Program-made: the position numbers and the translations under genes
The notes under the pieces: model-generated
The model's database searches: none
Seen by the model: the letters and a program-made list of their open reading frames with translations, nothing else
What the model was told of the DNA's origin: nothing
Shown here: piece by piece, positions 53,906 to 63,291 of the stretch
Layout of the letters: each line of letters starts with the position of its first letter
Position numbering within the stretch: position 1 is the stretch's first letter
NCBI RefSeq assembly: GCF_016462415.1
Contig: NZ_JAEMTF010000001.1
Coordinates: 44,338 to 108,337 of the forward strand
Direction of reading: 5' to 3'
Source of the DNA: Williamsia sp.
GTDB taxonomy: Bacteria; Actinomycetota; Actinomycetes; Mycobacteriales; Mycobacteriaceae
Length of the DNA: 64,000 bases

Positions 53906-53930
53906 CGGTTTGTCACCCGGTGACAAACCG
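53906..53930. promoter_or_regulatory. Perfect 25-bp palindrome between PucR regulator and FAD dehydrogenase
   Basis: Arms CGGTTTGTCACC and GGTGACAAACCG are exact inverted copies around a single central C. The site is 15 bases upstream of the regulator start and 88 bases before the FAD dehydrogenase start. An exact 12-base half-site is well beyond chance for a 127-base gap and is a strong operator candidate. Confidence 0.7.
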
Positions 53931-54018
53931 GATGGTTGAAAGGACGCCGATCATTGCGCTGCCTTGTCATCCACGACACTCTCACACGAGAGGTCGAAGT
54001 CGCCGAGGAGGAGAGAAC

Positions 54019-55683
54019 GTGGACGCAGATGTGATCGTGGTCGGTGCCGGTCTGGCGGGGCTGGTGGCCACCGCGGAGTTGGCCGACGCCGGAAAACGCG
54101 TGCTCCTGCTTGATCAGGAGCCGGCCGCGAACCTGGGTGGCCAGGCGTTCTGGTCGCTCGGCGGACTGTTCATGATCGACACCCCCGAGCAGCGGCGGAT
54201 GGGCATCAAGGATTCACCCGAACTCGCCTGGCAGGACTGGCTCGGCAGCGCCACCTTCGATCGCGGTGTCGACGACCCGTCCGGCGAGGACTACTGGGGC
54301 CACAGGTGGGCCGAGGCCTACGTGCACTTCGCCGCCGGCGAGAAGCGCTCGTGGCTGCATGCCCAGGGCGTGCGATGGGTCCCGATCGTCGGATGGGCCG
54401 AGCGCGGCGGCTACCTCGCCGAGGGCCATGGCAACTCGGTTCCGCGCTTCCATCTCACGTGGGGGACCGGGCCGGGTGTGGTGGCCCCGTTCGAACGGCG
54501 GGTCCGCGAGGCGGCCGACCGCGGGCTCGTGACGTTCGCCTTCCGCCATCGCGTGGACGAGCTCGTCGTGTCCGACGGCGTGGTGACCGGTGTCCGCGGC
54601 GCGGTGCTCGAGCCCAGCGATGCCGTCCGCGGGAGCAAGAGCTCACGGGTGGTCACCGCGGAGTTCGACCTGTCTGCGTCGGCCGTGCTCGTGACGGCCG
54701 GCGGGATCGGCGCCAATCACGATCTGGTCAGGGCGAACTGGCCCGAGCGCCTTGGCACGCCTCCGGCCTCGATGATCTCCGGCGTGCCCGAACACGTCGA
54801 CGGCCGCATGCTGGGGATCAGTGCCACAGCCGGTGCCCGGCTGGTCAATCGGGACCGGATGTGGCACTACACGGAGGGCATCAAGAACTGGGACCCGATC
54901 TGGGCGAACCACGGTATCCGCATCATCCCGGGACCGTCATCGATGTGGTTCGACGCACGCGGGCAACGGTTTCCGGTGCCCAACTTCCCCGGCTTCGACA
55001 CACTGGGCACGCTGAAAGCCATCCAGGACAGCGGCTTCGACCACTCGTGGTTCGTCCTGACGCAGAAAATCGTGGAGAAGGAGTTCGCGTTGTCGGGATC
55101 GGAACAGAATCCCGACATCACCGGCAAGGACCTCAAGCTGGTCCTGAGTCGGGTGTTGCCCGGCGCCAGCGGACCCGTCGAGGCGTTCAAGGAACACGGC
55201 GAGGACTTCGTCGTCGCCGACACCCTGCCCGAACTCGTCGACGGCATGAACCGGATCGTCGGGAGCGACCTGATCGTGCACGACGACCTGCGACGCCAGA
55301 TCGTGGCGAGAGACCGCGAGATCGACAACCCGTTCACCAAGGACCTGCAGGTCTCCGCGATACACAACTCACGTCGGTCACGAGGAGAGCGGATCGCGCG
55401 AACCGCGGCGCCGCACAAGATCCTCGACCGCAAGGCCGGTCCGCTGATCGCGGTCCGACTCAACATCGTCACCCGGAAGACGCTCGGCGGACTCCAGACC
55501 GATCTGGCCGGTCGGGTGCAGAACGCCGAGCTGTCCGCGGTCCCCGGCCTGTGGGCCGCCGGCGAGATCGCCGGTTTCGGTGGCGGTGGCGTGCACGGCT
55601 ACCGGTCGCTCGAGGGGACCTTCCTCGGCGGGTGCCTGTTCAGTGGTCGACAGGCCGGACGGGCCCTGGCCGCGGAGGTGTGA
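54019..55683 (+). CDS. FAD-binding dehydrogenase of the ketosteroid-dehydrogenase/fumarate-reductase family
   Basis: A 554-residue flavoprotein. The N-terminal FAD fold is 'DVIVVGAGLAGLVATAELADAG' then 'LLLDQEPAANLGGQAFWSLGG'; the C-terminal FAD contact is 'GLWAAGEIAGFGGGGVHGYR' and 'SLEGTFLGGCLFSGRQAG'. It is longer than most 3-ketosteroid delta1-dehydrogenases and resembles M. tuberculosis Rv0785-type FAD-binding dehydrogenases, whose substrates are unknown. The GTG start has a textbook AGGAGGAGAG site. Probably controlled by the divergent PucR protein. It meets the convergent reductase gene with one base between the stops. Confidence 0.87.
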   Translation: MDADVIVVGAGLAGLVATAELADAGKRVLLLDQEPAANLGGQAFWSLGGLFMIDTPEQRRMGIKDSPELAWQDWLGSATFDRGVDDPSGEDYWGHRWAEAYVHFAAGEKRSWLHAQGVRWVPIVGWAERGGYLAEGHGNSVPRFHLTWGTGPGVVAPFERRVREAADRGLVTFAFRHRVDELVVSDGVVTGVRGAVLEPSDAVRGSKSSRVVTAEFDLSASAVLVTAGGIGANHDLVRANWPERLGTPPASMISGVPEHVDGRMLGISATAGARLVNRDRMWHYTEGIKNWDPIWANHGIRIIPGPSSMWFDARGQRFPVPNFPGFDTLGTLKAIQDSGFDHSWFVLTQKIVEKEFALSGSEQNPDITGKDLKLVLSRVLPGASGPVEAFKEHGEDFVVADTLPELVDGMNRIVGSDLIVHDDLRRQIVARDREIDNPFTKDLQVSAIHNSRRSRGERIARTAAPHKILDRKAGPLIAVRLNIVTRKTLGGLQTDLAGRVQNAELSAVPGLWAAGEIAGFGGGGVHGYRSLEGTFLGGCLFSGRQAGRALAAEV

Positions 55684-55684
55684 G

Positions 55685-56413
55685 TCAGGCGGCGAGGTAG
55701 CGCTCGATCCTGATCGAGTCGATCGGGTAGCCGGCGTCGACGAGCCACTCGCCCAGCATCTCGACGAACTCGTTTGCCCCGCACAGGTAGACGAGGGGAC
55801 GGCTCTCCACCGGGATCACCGAGGCGAGGAACTCCTCGTGCGTGATCCGTCCCGCTGGACGGATCGAGTCCGGTGGGGCCGATCGCGTGTAGAACCAGTC
55901 GACCGGCAGCCGTCGGTGTGCGGCCAGCGCGGCGAACTCGTCGCGGTAGTAGACGTGTTCAGGAGAACGGGCCGAGTAGAGCAGCCGGAACGTCGAATCG
56001 GGCGCCGCGGTCTCCCGTAGGCGCACCATGGCCATCAACGGTGCGATGCCGGAGCCGCCCGCCACGAGCTGGATCGGCTGGGCCGTGCCGGGTGATGTCG
56101 GGGACCACACGAAGTGCCCGCCGATCGGCCCGGCGATCTCGACCTGTTCACCGATCTCGAGGTCGCGCACCAGGAACGGCGACACCTCGCCGTCGTCGAG
56201 CTCCTCGACGCTGACCGCGACCGTGTCGCCCTCACGGACGTCGGACAGCGAATACGAGCGCGACGCCGAATAGCCGTCGGGTGCGGTCAGTCGGATGTCG
56301 ATGTGCTGACCCGCCAGCGCACCGGGAAAGCCCGGGATCGACAACCACAGTGATCGCGCGGTGGGGGTCTCCATCGTCGCCGCGGTGACCGTGGCCACCT
56401 GCCACGTCGTCAC
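55685..56413 (-). CDS. FAD/NAD(P)H oxidoreductase, ferredoxin-reductase type
   Basis: A 242-residue FNR-like protein without an iron-sulfur domain. FAD is bound by 'SRSYSLSD' (RxYS motif), the NAD(P) domain has 'LVAGGSGIAPLMAMVR', and the nicotinamide Cys-Gly is in 'VYLCGANEFVEML'. It lies 12 bases downstream of the sulfite-oxidase-like gene on the same strand, so it very likely supplies electrons to, or takes them from, that molybdenum enzyme. Confidence 0.88.
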   Translation of the reverse strand: MTTWQVATVTAATMETPTARSLWLSIPGFPGALAGQHIDIRLTAPDGYSASRSYSLSDVREGDTVAVSVEELDDGEVSPFLVRDLEIGEQVEIAGPIGGHFVWSPTSPGTAQPIQLVAGGSGIAPLMAMVRLRETAAPDSTFRLLYSARSPEHVYYRDEFAALAAHRRLPVDWFYTRSAPPDSIRPAGRITHEEFLASVIPVESRPLVYLCGANEFVEMLGEWLVDAGYPIDSIRIERYLAA

Positions 56414-56425
56414 CGGTCGAGCGCC

Positions 56426-57025
56426 TCAGGCATAACGCTGCTCCTGCCAGGGGTCGCCGTACATGTGGTAACCGTTGGCCTCCCAGAAGCCGGGCTCGTC
56501 CTGGGTCAGCAGGTGCAGCTCGTTGACCCACTTCGCACTCTTCCAGAAGTACAGGTGCGGTACGAGAAGTCGTGCAGGCCCACCATGTTCGGGATGCAGT
56601 GGCTTGCCGTCGAAGGTGTGGGCGATCATCGCCTTGCCGCCGACGAGATCGGCCAGCGGGACGTTCGTCGTGTAGCCGCCGTAGGCATGCGCCATCACAT
56701 GGCTCACGGACGCGACGTCCGCGCCGGCGGCGTCGAGGAGGGTGTCGATCGAGACGCCTGTCCACGACGTGCCGAGCTTCGACCACCGTGTCACGCAGTG
56801 GATGTCCACCACGATCTTCTGTTGGGGCAGTGCCATGAACTCGGGCCACGTCCACCGGTGTCCCTGTCCGTCCGGTGTGGTGACGGACAACGACCACCGG
56901 TCGGTCACCACCCGCGGGGTGGCGCCGGTGGCGAGGACCGGGAAGTCGGTGGTGAGGTACTGCCCCGGGGGAAGGGTCGGTCCGTCTCGGCGTTTGCCCC
57001 GGAACCGACTGTTGATGACGCCCAT
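56426..57025 (-). CDS. Molybdopterin-dependent oxidoreductase, sulfite-oxidase family
   Basis: About 199 residues forming just the molybdopterin domain of the SUOX/MsrP family. The Mo-ligating Cys is in 'VVDIHCVTRWSKLGTSWTGV'. 'MAHAYGGYTTNVPLADL', 'HPEHGGPARLLVPHLYFWKS' and 'GYHMYGDPWQEQRY' build the cofactor pocket. No signal peptide or heme domain, so it should act in the cytosol with the adjacent flavin reductase. The substrate may be a sulfoxide, sulfite or another oxyanion. A GATAAT hexamer 6 bases before the ATG at 57025 suggests a leaderless start; the track GTG at 57031 is less likely. Confidence 0.86.
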   Translation of the reverse strand: MGVINSRFRGKRRDGPTLPPGQYLTTDFPVLATGATPRVVTDRWSLSVTTPDGQGHRWTWPEFMALPQQKIVVDIHCVTRWSKLGTSWTGVSIDTLLDAAGADVASVSHVMAHAYGGYTTNVPLADLVGGKAMIAHTFDGKPLHPEHGGPARLLVPHLYFWKSAKWVNELHLLTQDEPGFWEANGYHMYGDPWQEQRYA

Positions 57026-57031
57026 GGGCAC

Positions 57032-57037
57032 ATTATC
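57032..57037 (-). promoter_or_regulatory. -10 element for the sulfite-oxidase-like gene
   Basis: GATAAT on the minus strand lies 6 bases before the ATG at 57025 with no ribosome site between, consistent with leaderless transcription. Confidence 0.4.
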
Positions 57038-57078
57038 GACTGTCGGCGTCCCCGACGCGCACCCGACGCGACCGTCGC

Positions 57079-57441
57079 CTATCGCCCGCGGTGGTCGAGG
57101 AGGATCTGCTGCCAGTTGCCGGGTACGCGGTCATCCGGTCCCGGCGTGGCCTGCGCGTCCGGGTGGTGGTGTGGTGGGGCGAGTACCGGCCCGGTGAACA
57201 TGTCGTCGGTCCGGTAGTCGAAGAACCAACTCTCCCCGGGTTCGAAGCTCTGCACGATCGGATGACCGGTGCTCGTCGCGTGCGCGGTGGCGTGACCGTT
57301 GAGCGAGTCGTCGCAGCAACCGATGTGGCCGCACAGTGCGCACCGCCGGAGATGGAACCACCAGCTACCGTCGGCCTCGCAGTCCAGACACCCGGGTCCG
57401 CTCGGGGCGATGTGTGTGTCGATGCCGTCGATGTCGGTCAT
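57079..57441 (-). CDS. UBP-type zinc-finger protein
   Basis: A 120-residue protein whose core is a ubiquitin-hydrolase-like (UBP/PAZ) zinc finger: 'GCLDCEADGSWWFHLRRC' followed by 'CGHIGCCDDSLNGHATAHA' and 'HPIVQSFEPGESWFFDY'. The Cys/His set for two or three zinc ions is complete. Bacteria lack ubiquitin, so it may bind a C-terminal peptide or a small ligand. The track start at 57687 overlaps the AraC gene; the ATG at 57441 is used instead. It precedes the sulfite-oxidase-like gene on the same strand and shares a mirrored start element with the divergent AraC gene. Confidence 0.82.
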   Translation of the reverse strand: MTDIDGIDTHIAPSGPGCLDCEADGSWWFHLRRCALCGHIGCCDDSLNGHATAHATSTGHPIVQSFEPGESWFFDYRTDDMFTGPVLAPPHHHPDAQATPGPDDRVPGNWQQILLDHRGR

Positions 57442-57446
57442 GGCAT

Positions 57447-57458
57447 CGATCGTGGCAC
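57447..57458 (-). promoter_or_regulatory. Start-proximal element of the UBP gene, mirrored at the AraC gene
   Basis: On the minus strand GTGCCACGATCG lies 5 bases before the ATG. CACGAT in it is at the right distance (7 bases) to be the -10 of a leaderless mRNA. An 11/12 match lies in the same position before the divergent AraC gene. Confidence 0.4.
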
Positions 57459-57529
57459 AGGAAACCTCGTGACGAGCGGTGTACCCGACACATGCGATGT
57501 CCGAATCGTCGGGCGCCAGGCGAGATCGC

Positions 57530-57541
57530 GTGGCACGATCG
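57530..57541 (+). promoter_or_regulatory. Start-proximal element of the AraC gene, mirrored at the UBP gene
   Basis: GTGGCACGATCG lies 5 bases before the ATG at 57547, with CACGAT placed as a leaderless -10. Together with its mirrored copy at 57447-57458 it could also be a regulator site that covers both promoters. Confidence 0.4.
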
Positions 57542-57546
57542 CGCTG

Positions 57547-58011
57547 ATGACCGGCACCCCGACAGACGACCAGCGGCTCCGCGACCTCGCGGTGCTGCGT
57601 CGGGTACGCGACCGCATTGACCGGGAGTACGCGCAACCGTTGGATGTCGAGGCCCTCGCCCGTGGGGCGTACATGTCGGCCGGTCATCTCAGCCGTGAGT
57701 TTCGGCGTGCCTACGGCGAATCGCCGTACTCGTACCTGATGACGCGTCGGATCGAGCGCGCGATGTCGTTGCTGCGCCGGGGCGACCTCTCGGCGACCGA
57801 GGTCTGCTTCGCGGTCGGATGTTCGTCGTTGGGTACCTTCAGCACCCGGTTTCGTGAACTGGTCGGTGTGCCGCCCAGCGTCTTTCGACGGGAGGCCGCA
57901 ACGACCTCGTCGGCGGCGGACACGTCAGGGATCCCGGCGTGCGTGGCGAGACAGGCGACGCGACCGATCAGGAATCGAGAAGCGCGCGTGGCCGAGTCGC
58001 ATCTAGCGTGA
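57547..58011 (+). CDS. AraC-family helix-turn-helix regulator
   Basis: A 154-residue protein consisting of little more than the AraC DNA-binding domain. First HTH: 'DVEALARGAYMSAGHLSREFRRAYGESPY'. Second HTH: 'ATEVCFAVGCSSLGTFSTRFRELVGVPPS'. No separate ligand-binding domain, so it resembles MarA/SoxS-type or small actinobacterial regulators whose activity follows their abundance. The track frame from 57091 is spurious upstream of 57547. The VOC gene begins 5 bases after its stop and the UvrA-like gene follows: a cassette seen in many actinobacteria (recollection). Confidence 0.88.
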   Translation: MTGTPTDDQRLRDLAVLRRVRDRIDREYAQPLDVEALARGAYMSAGHLSREFRRAYGESPYSYLMTRRIERAMSLLRRGDLSATEVCFAVGCSSLGTFSTRFRELVGVPPSVFRREAATTSSAADTSGIPACVARQATRPIRNREARVAESHLA

Positions 58012-58016
58012 CCGCC

Positions 58017-58427
58017 ATGACGATCACCATTCACTCCAGCTTCCTGCCGCACACCGACGCGGACGCCTCTCTGGCGTTCTATCGCGACGTTCTCGGGTTC
58101 GAGGTCCGCAACGACGTCGGTTACAACGAGATGCGATGGATCACCATCGGTCCGGTCGGCCAGCCCGACACCAACATCGTGTTGCACCCGCCGACCGCCG
58201 ATCCCGGCATCACCGAGGACGAGGCCCGTGTCATCGGTGAGATGATGGCCAAGGGCACTTTCGGTCGGGTGCTGCTCGCCGCCCCCGACCTCGACGCGAC
58301 GTTCGAACGGGTTGCCGCCGCCGGCACCGAGATCGTCCAGGAACCGACCGAACAGCCCTACGGGGTCCGCGACTGTGCGCTCCGCGATCCCGCGGGCAAC
58401 CTGATCCGGATCCAGGAGCTGCGCTGA
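58017..58427 (+). CDS. VOC-family protein of the AraC-VOC-UvrA cassette
   Basis: A 136-residue VOC protein. 'HSSFLPHTDADASLAFYRDVLGFEV' opens it, and 'CALRDPAGNLIRIQEL' closes it. The usual second-module His is less clear ('TFGRVLLAAPDLDATFERV'), so it may bind and sequester a compound rather than turn it over, like bleomycin-resistance proteins. A TAGCGT hexamer ends 7 bases before the ATG, inside the end of the araC gene, so it may have its own leaderless mRNA. Confidence 0.85.
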   Translation: MTITIHSSFLPHTDADASLAFYRDVLGFEVRNDVGYNEMRWITIGPVGQPDTNIVLHPPTADPGITEDEARVIGEMMAKGTFGRVLLAAPDLDATFERVAAAGTEIVQEPTEQPYGVRDCALRDPAGNLIRIQELR

Positions 58428-58482
58428 CCACGACCACACCCGCGCGATCTGCATCGACGACGAGACGGAGAACCCTCAGACC

Positions 58483-60867
<2,385 letters not shown>

Positions 60868-60909
60868 TCGATCGTCGTCGGGTCGACACGTGTCGTGGTT
60901 CAATCGGCT

Positions 60910-61440
60910 ATGCGTAAACCTGTGTCCCTGGTCGTGGTGACGGCGTTGACGTGCGCACTCTGGGTGTTCGTCGGCGCGGGCTCCGCGGCCGCGGCGGCGC
61001 AGCCGGCGTGGAACGGCGACTACTCGCTGAAGCGATTCGCTGCGACCAAGTACGGGTCCAGTCTGGCGGCGAGGCAGAAGGAGCCCGATTTCTCGGACGT
61101 CTACACCTTCGACACGCAGTGCGCGGGCCGGTCGGCCCTGACCTGTGTCTCCACCGTCGTCAACGGTCCCACGCCGGCCAATCCCACACTTCCGCTGCCG
61201 CCGAAGTACAAGTGGAGCGGATCCCGATGGGTACACACCTACGACTGGCAGTGGGATTGCTATCAGGGCAAGGGGGTCCCCAAGGTGTGGGCTCCCGCGC
61301 ATTCGGTCGCCTACTACACCCCACAACGAGACGGCACCTTCAAGGGCCTGTGGCGCACGGACATCAAATCCGGTCCGTGCAAGGGATCGGTCTTCTTCAG
61401 GGTGGCGGCATATCCGGCCACGGCCACTCCTGTTCGCTGA
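60910..61440 (+). CDS. Secreted protein, conserved in mycolata, function unknown
   Basis: A 176-residue protein with a clear signal peptide of about 28 residues (basic 'MRKP', hydrophobic core, Ala-rich cleavage region 'GSAAAAAQ'). The mature part has four or more cysteines ('TQCAGRSALTCVS', 'WDCYQGKG', 'SGPCKGSVF') that could make two disulfides, and many Trp/Tyr residues ('WSGSRWVHTYDWQWDC'). It resembles small secreted mycobacterial proteins of unknown role, with the 'NGDYSLKRFAATKYG' start typical of that group. It is transcribed alone; a hairpin spans its stop. Confidence 0.8.
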   Translation: MRKPVSLVVVTALTCALWVFVGAGSAAAAAQPAWNGDYSLKRFAATKYGSSLAARQKEPDFSDVYTFDTQCAGRSALTCVSTVVNGPTPANPTLPLPPKYKWSGSRWVHTYDWQWDCYQGKGVPKVWAPAHSVAYYTPQRDGTFKGLWRTDIKSGPCKGSVFFRVAAYPATATPVR

Positions 61441-61448
61441 ACGAACAG
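61430..61448. terminator. Hairpin across the stop of the secreted-protein gene
   Basis: CTGTTCG-CTGAA-CGAACAG forms a perfect 7-bp stem with the TGA in the loop, 16 bases before the stop of the convergent monooxygenase gene. A weak bidirectional terminator is plausible. Confidence 0.4.
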
Positions 61449-61464
61449 CGACGGGCGTGATCGC

Positions 61465-62793
61465 TCAACCGACGTCGAGATCGGCGCCCCACGTCGAGTC
61501 GGTGCGTGTTAGGGCGGGCAACCCGAGGTTCTCCCGCAGGGTCGGCCCGACGTAATCCGGCTTCACGATGCCGCGAGAACGCAGAATCGGCAGCAGGCCG
61601 TTGTCGATGAAGTCGTGCTGGCGGTCGTCGGCGAGACCGTTGAGTGACAGCACGTCGAGCACACCCGCACGGAACCGTTCCTCGACCGCGTCGGCGAGTT
61701 GTTCGGGTGTTCCCGCCACCGTCCAGTGGCCGGTGTCCTGCGCAGCGACGATCAACTCGCGCAGGGTCAGCCCCCGTCGGATGTGGTCGCTGAACACCTC
61801 GACACGGCCGCGGCGTCGGTTGATCGAACGCACGTCGGGAATGAGGTTCTCGGGTAGCGGCGCGTCCAACGCCGCCTCGCTGAGGTCGACACCCCCGCCG
61901 AGCATGTCCGCCACCAGCACACGACCGTGGTCGTAATCGATGGCGTCGTGTCTGTCGCGGACGGTGGCGCGGACCTCGGCCTCGGTCGCGCCGAACGTGG
62001 CGTGAAAGGAACTGAAGACCAGGGGCAGCCCGCCGGGGCGACCGAGATCAGCGGCCTGCCTTCGGATCGTCGCGGTGTAGTTCTGCGCGATCTCCATCGT
62101 GGGCAGCGAGGTGAACACCACCTCGGCGTATCGCGCGCCGAGCGCGATGCCCGCCTCGGACTGGCCGGCCTGGATCTGCACCGGGCGGCCCTGGGGGAGC
62201 GGCGGGATGTTCAACGGTCCAGCGACGGAGAAGAATTCGCCGCGATGATCGATGGGTTGCACTTTCGTCGCGTCGAGCACTGCGTGCCCGTCGGGTCCGC
62301 GCGTGAGCGCACCGTCGCCCCAGCTGTCCCACAATGCGTTGACCACGTCGAGGGTTTCGGCGGCGCGGGCGTAGCGCCGTTCCGGCGAGGGCAGCTCGTC
62401 CGGTCCGAAGTTCTCTTCGCCGATCGCCGAGGTCACCAGGTTCCAGGCGGCGCGTCCGTTGCTGACGTGGTCGAGGGTGCCGAACAGCCGGGCCAGATTG
62501 AACGGATGGTGGAACGTGGTGGAGACGGTGGCGATCAGCCCGGTGTGACGGGTGACCTGGCTCAGCGCGGCGATGAAGATCAGCGGTTCCTGGGATCCGA
62601 TCGCGCCCTGGGCCCCGAACGTCAACAGGTCGGCGGCGAACAGGGCGTCGATCCGGGCGGCCTCGGCGCGTTTCGCCACCTCGACAGCGGTGTCCAGAGT
62701 GCTCCGTCGGGGATCGATCGCCAGGTCGTAGGTGCCGGGGGTCCCGCCCGCTCCGGTGATGGTCGCGAGAGTGCGCGGTGGTCGGGCAGTCAC
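61465..62793 (-). CDS. NtaA/SnaA/DszA-family flavin-dependent monooxygenase
   Basis: A 442-residue bacterial-luciferase-like TIM barrel. 'DALFAADLLTFGAQGAIGSQEPL', 'LIATVSTTFHHPFNLARLFGTLD', 'NGRAAWNLVTSAIGEENFG' and 'QAGQSEAGIALGARYAEVVF' are diagnostic of the two-component FMNH2 monooxygenases for xenobiotics and organosulfur compounds. Gordonia is known for DszA, but this protein is not obviously DszA and no dszB/dszC or flavin reductase is adjacent, so the substrate is open. The GTG at 62793 has AAGGAG 8 bases upstream; the track start at 62859 is rejected. Confidence 0.9.
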   Translation of the reverse strand: MTARPPRTLATITGAGGTPGTYDLAIDPRRSTLDTAVEVAKRAEAARIDALFAADLLTFGAQGAIGSQEPLIFIAALSQVTRHTGLIATVSTTFHHPFNLARLFGTLDHVSNGRAAWNLVTSAIGEENFGPDELPSPERRYARAAETLDVVNALWDSWGDGALTRGPDGHAVLDATKVQPIDHRGEFFSVAGPLNIPPLPQGRPVQIQAGQSEAGIALGARYAEVVFTSLPTMEIAQNYTATIRRQAADLGRPGGLPLVFSSFHATFGATEAEVRATVRDRHDAIDYDHGRVLVADMLGGGVDLSEAALDAPLPENLIPDVRSINRRRGRVEVFSDHIRRGLTLRELIVAAQDTGHWTVAGTPEQLADAVEERFRAGVLDVLSLNGLADDRQHDFIDNGLLPILRSRGIVKPDYVGPTLRENLGLPALTRTDSTWGADLDVG

Positions 62794-62900
62794 GGTCTGA
62801 GCTCCTTCGATCGCGTCGCCGTCTGCATGTGAGCGTAAGCAGAGAAGGCTGCGGCGCAATGGGTTCGGCCCAGCGTTCGTTTAAAGTCGACGCACGCGGG

Positions 62901-63287
62901 ATGATCAACCGCGTGACCCCACACGACGCACCCGAGAACGATGACCGCCCGCTCGGATCGGTCGACGCCCGGTTCACCCTCGCCGCCGAGCGCACCGTGT
63001 TGGCGTGGATCCGCACGTCGCTGGGACTGGTCGCTGCGGGTGTCGCCGTGCTGCACGTGATCGACCGGTTCGGCGAACCAGGGACCCGGCAGGTTCTCGG
63101 TGTCACCTTGATCGCCGTGGGTGCGCTGACCGCGGTGTTGGGCGGATGGCGATGGCGTCGGACGACCACCGCATTGCGCTCCGGGGGCGACATGCCCGGC
63201 GGTGGCGCGGTGTGGGTGGTGATCGCAGCGATCGTCGTGCTCGCGGCGGCGTTCGCGGTGGTCAGTCTCCTCGGCGACGGCGGCTGA
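62901..63287 (+). CDS. DUF202 (YidH-type) small membrane protein
   Basis: A 128-residue inner-membrane protein with three helices (about 32-52, 62-82, 103-123). 'DARFTLAAERTVLAWIRTSLGLVAAGVAVLHV' is the DUF202/YidH signature. Function is not established. The N-terminal 25 residues are polar and poorly conserved, and a GTG at 62913 is an alternative start. Divergent from the monooxygenase gene, with about 107 bases between. Confidence 0.82.
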   Translation: MINRVTPHDAPENDDRPLGSVDARFTLAAERTVLAWIRTSLGLVAAGVAVLHVIDRFGEPGTRQVLGVTLIAVGALTAVLGGWRWRRTTTALRSGGDMPGGGAVWVVIAAIVVLAAAFAVVSLLGDGG

Positions 63288-63291
63288 GCGG

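Noticed and set aside
53812-54018. Upstream extension of the FAD dehydrogenase ORF
   Set aside because: It would run through the 25-bp palindrome and into the PucR gene; the GTG at 54019 has a strong ribosome site and starts the FAD fold directly.
61465-62793. Assignment of the monooxygenase as DszA (dibenzothiophene sulfone monooxygenase)
   Set aside because: Only family-level features are visible and no dszB/dszC or flavin reductase gene is adjacent.
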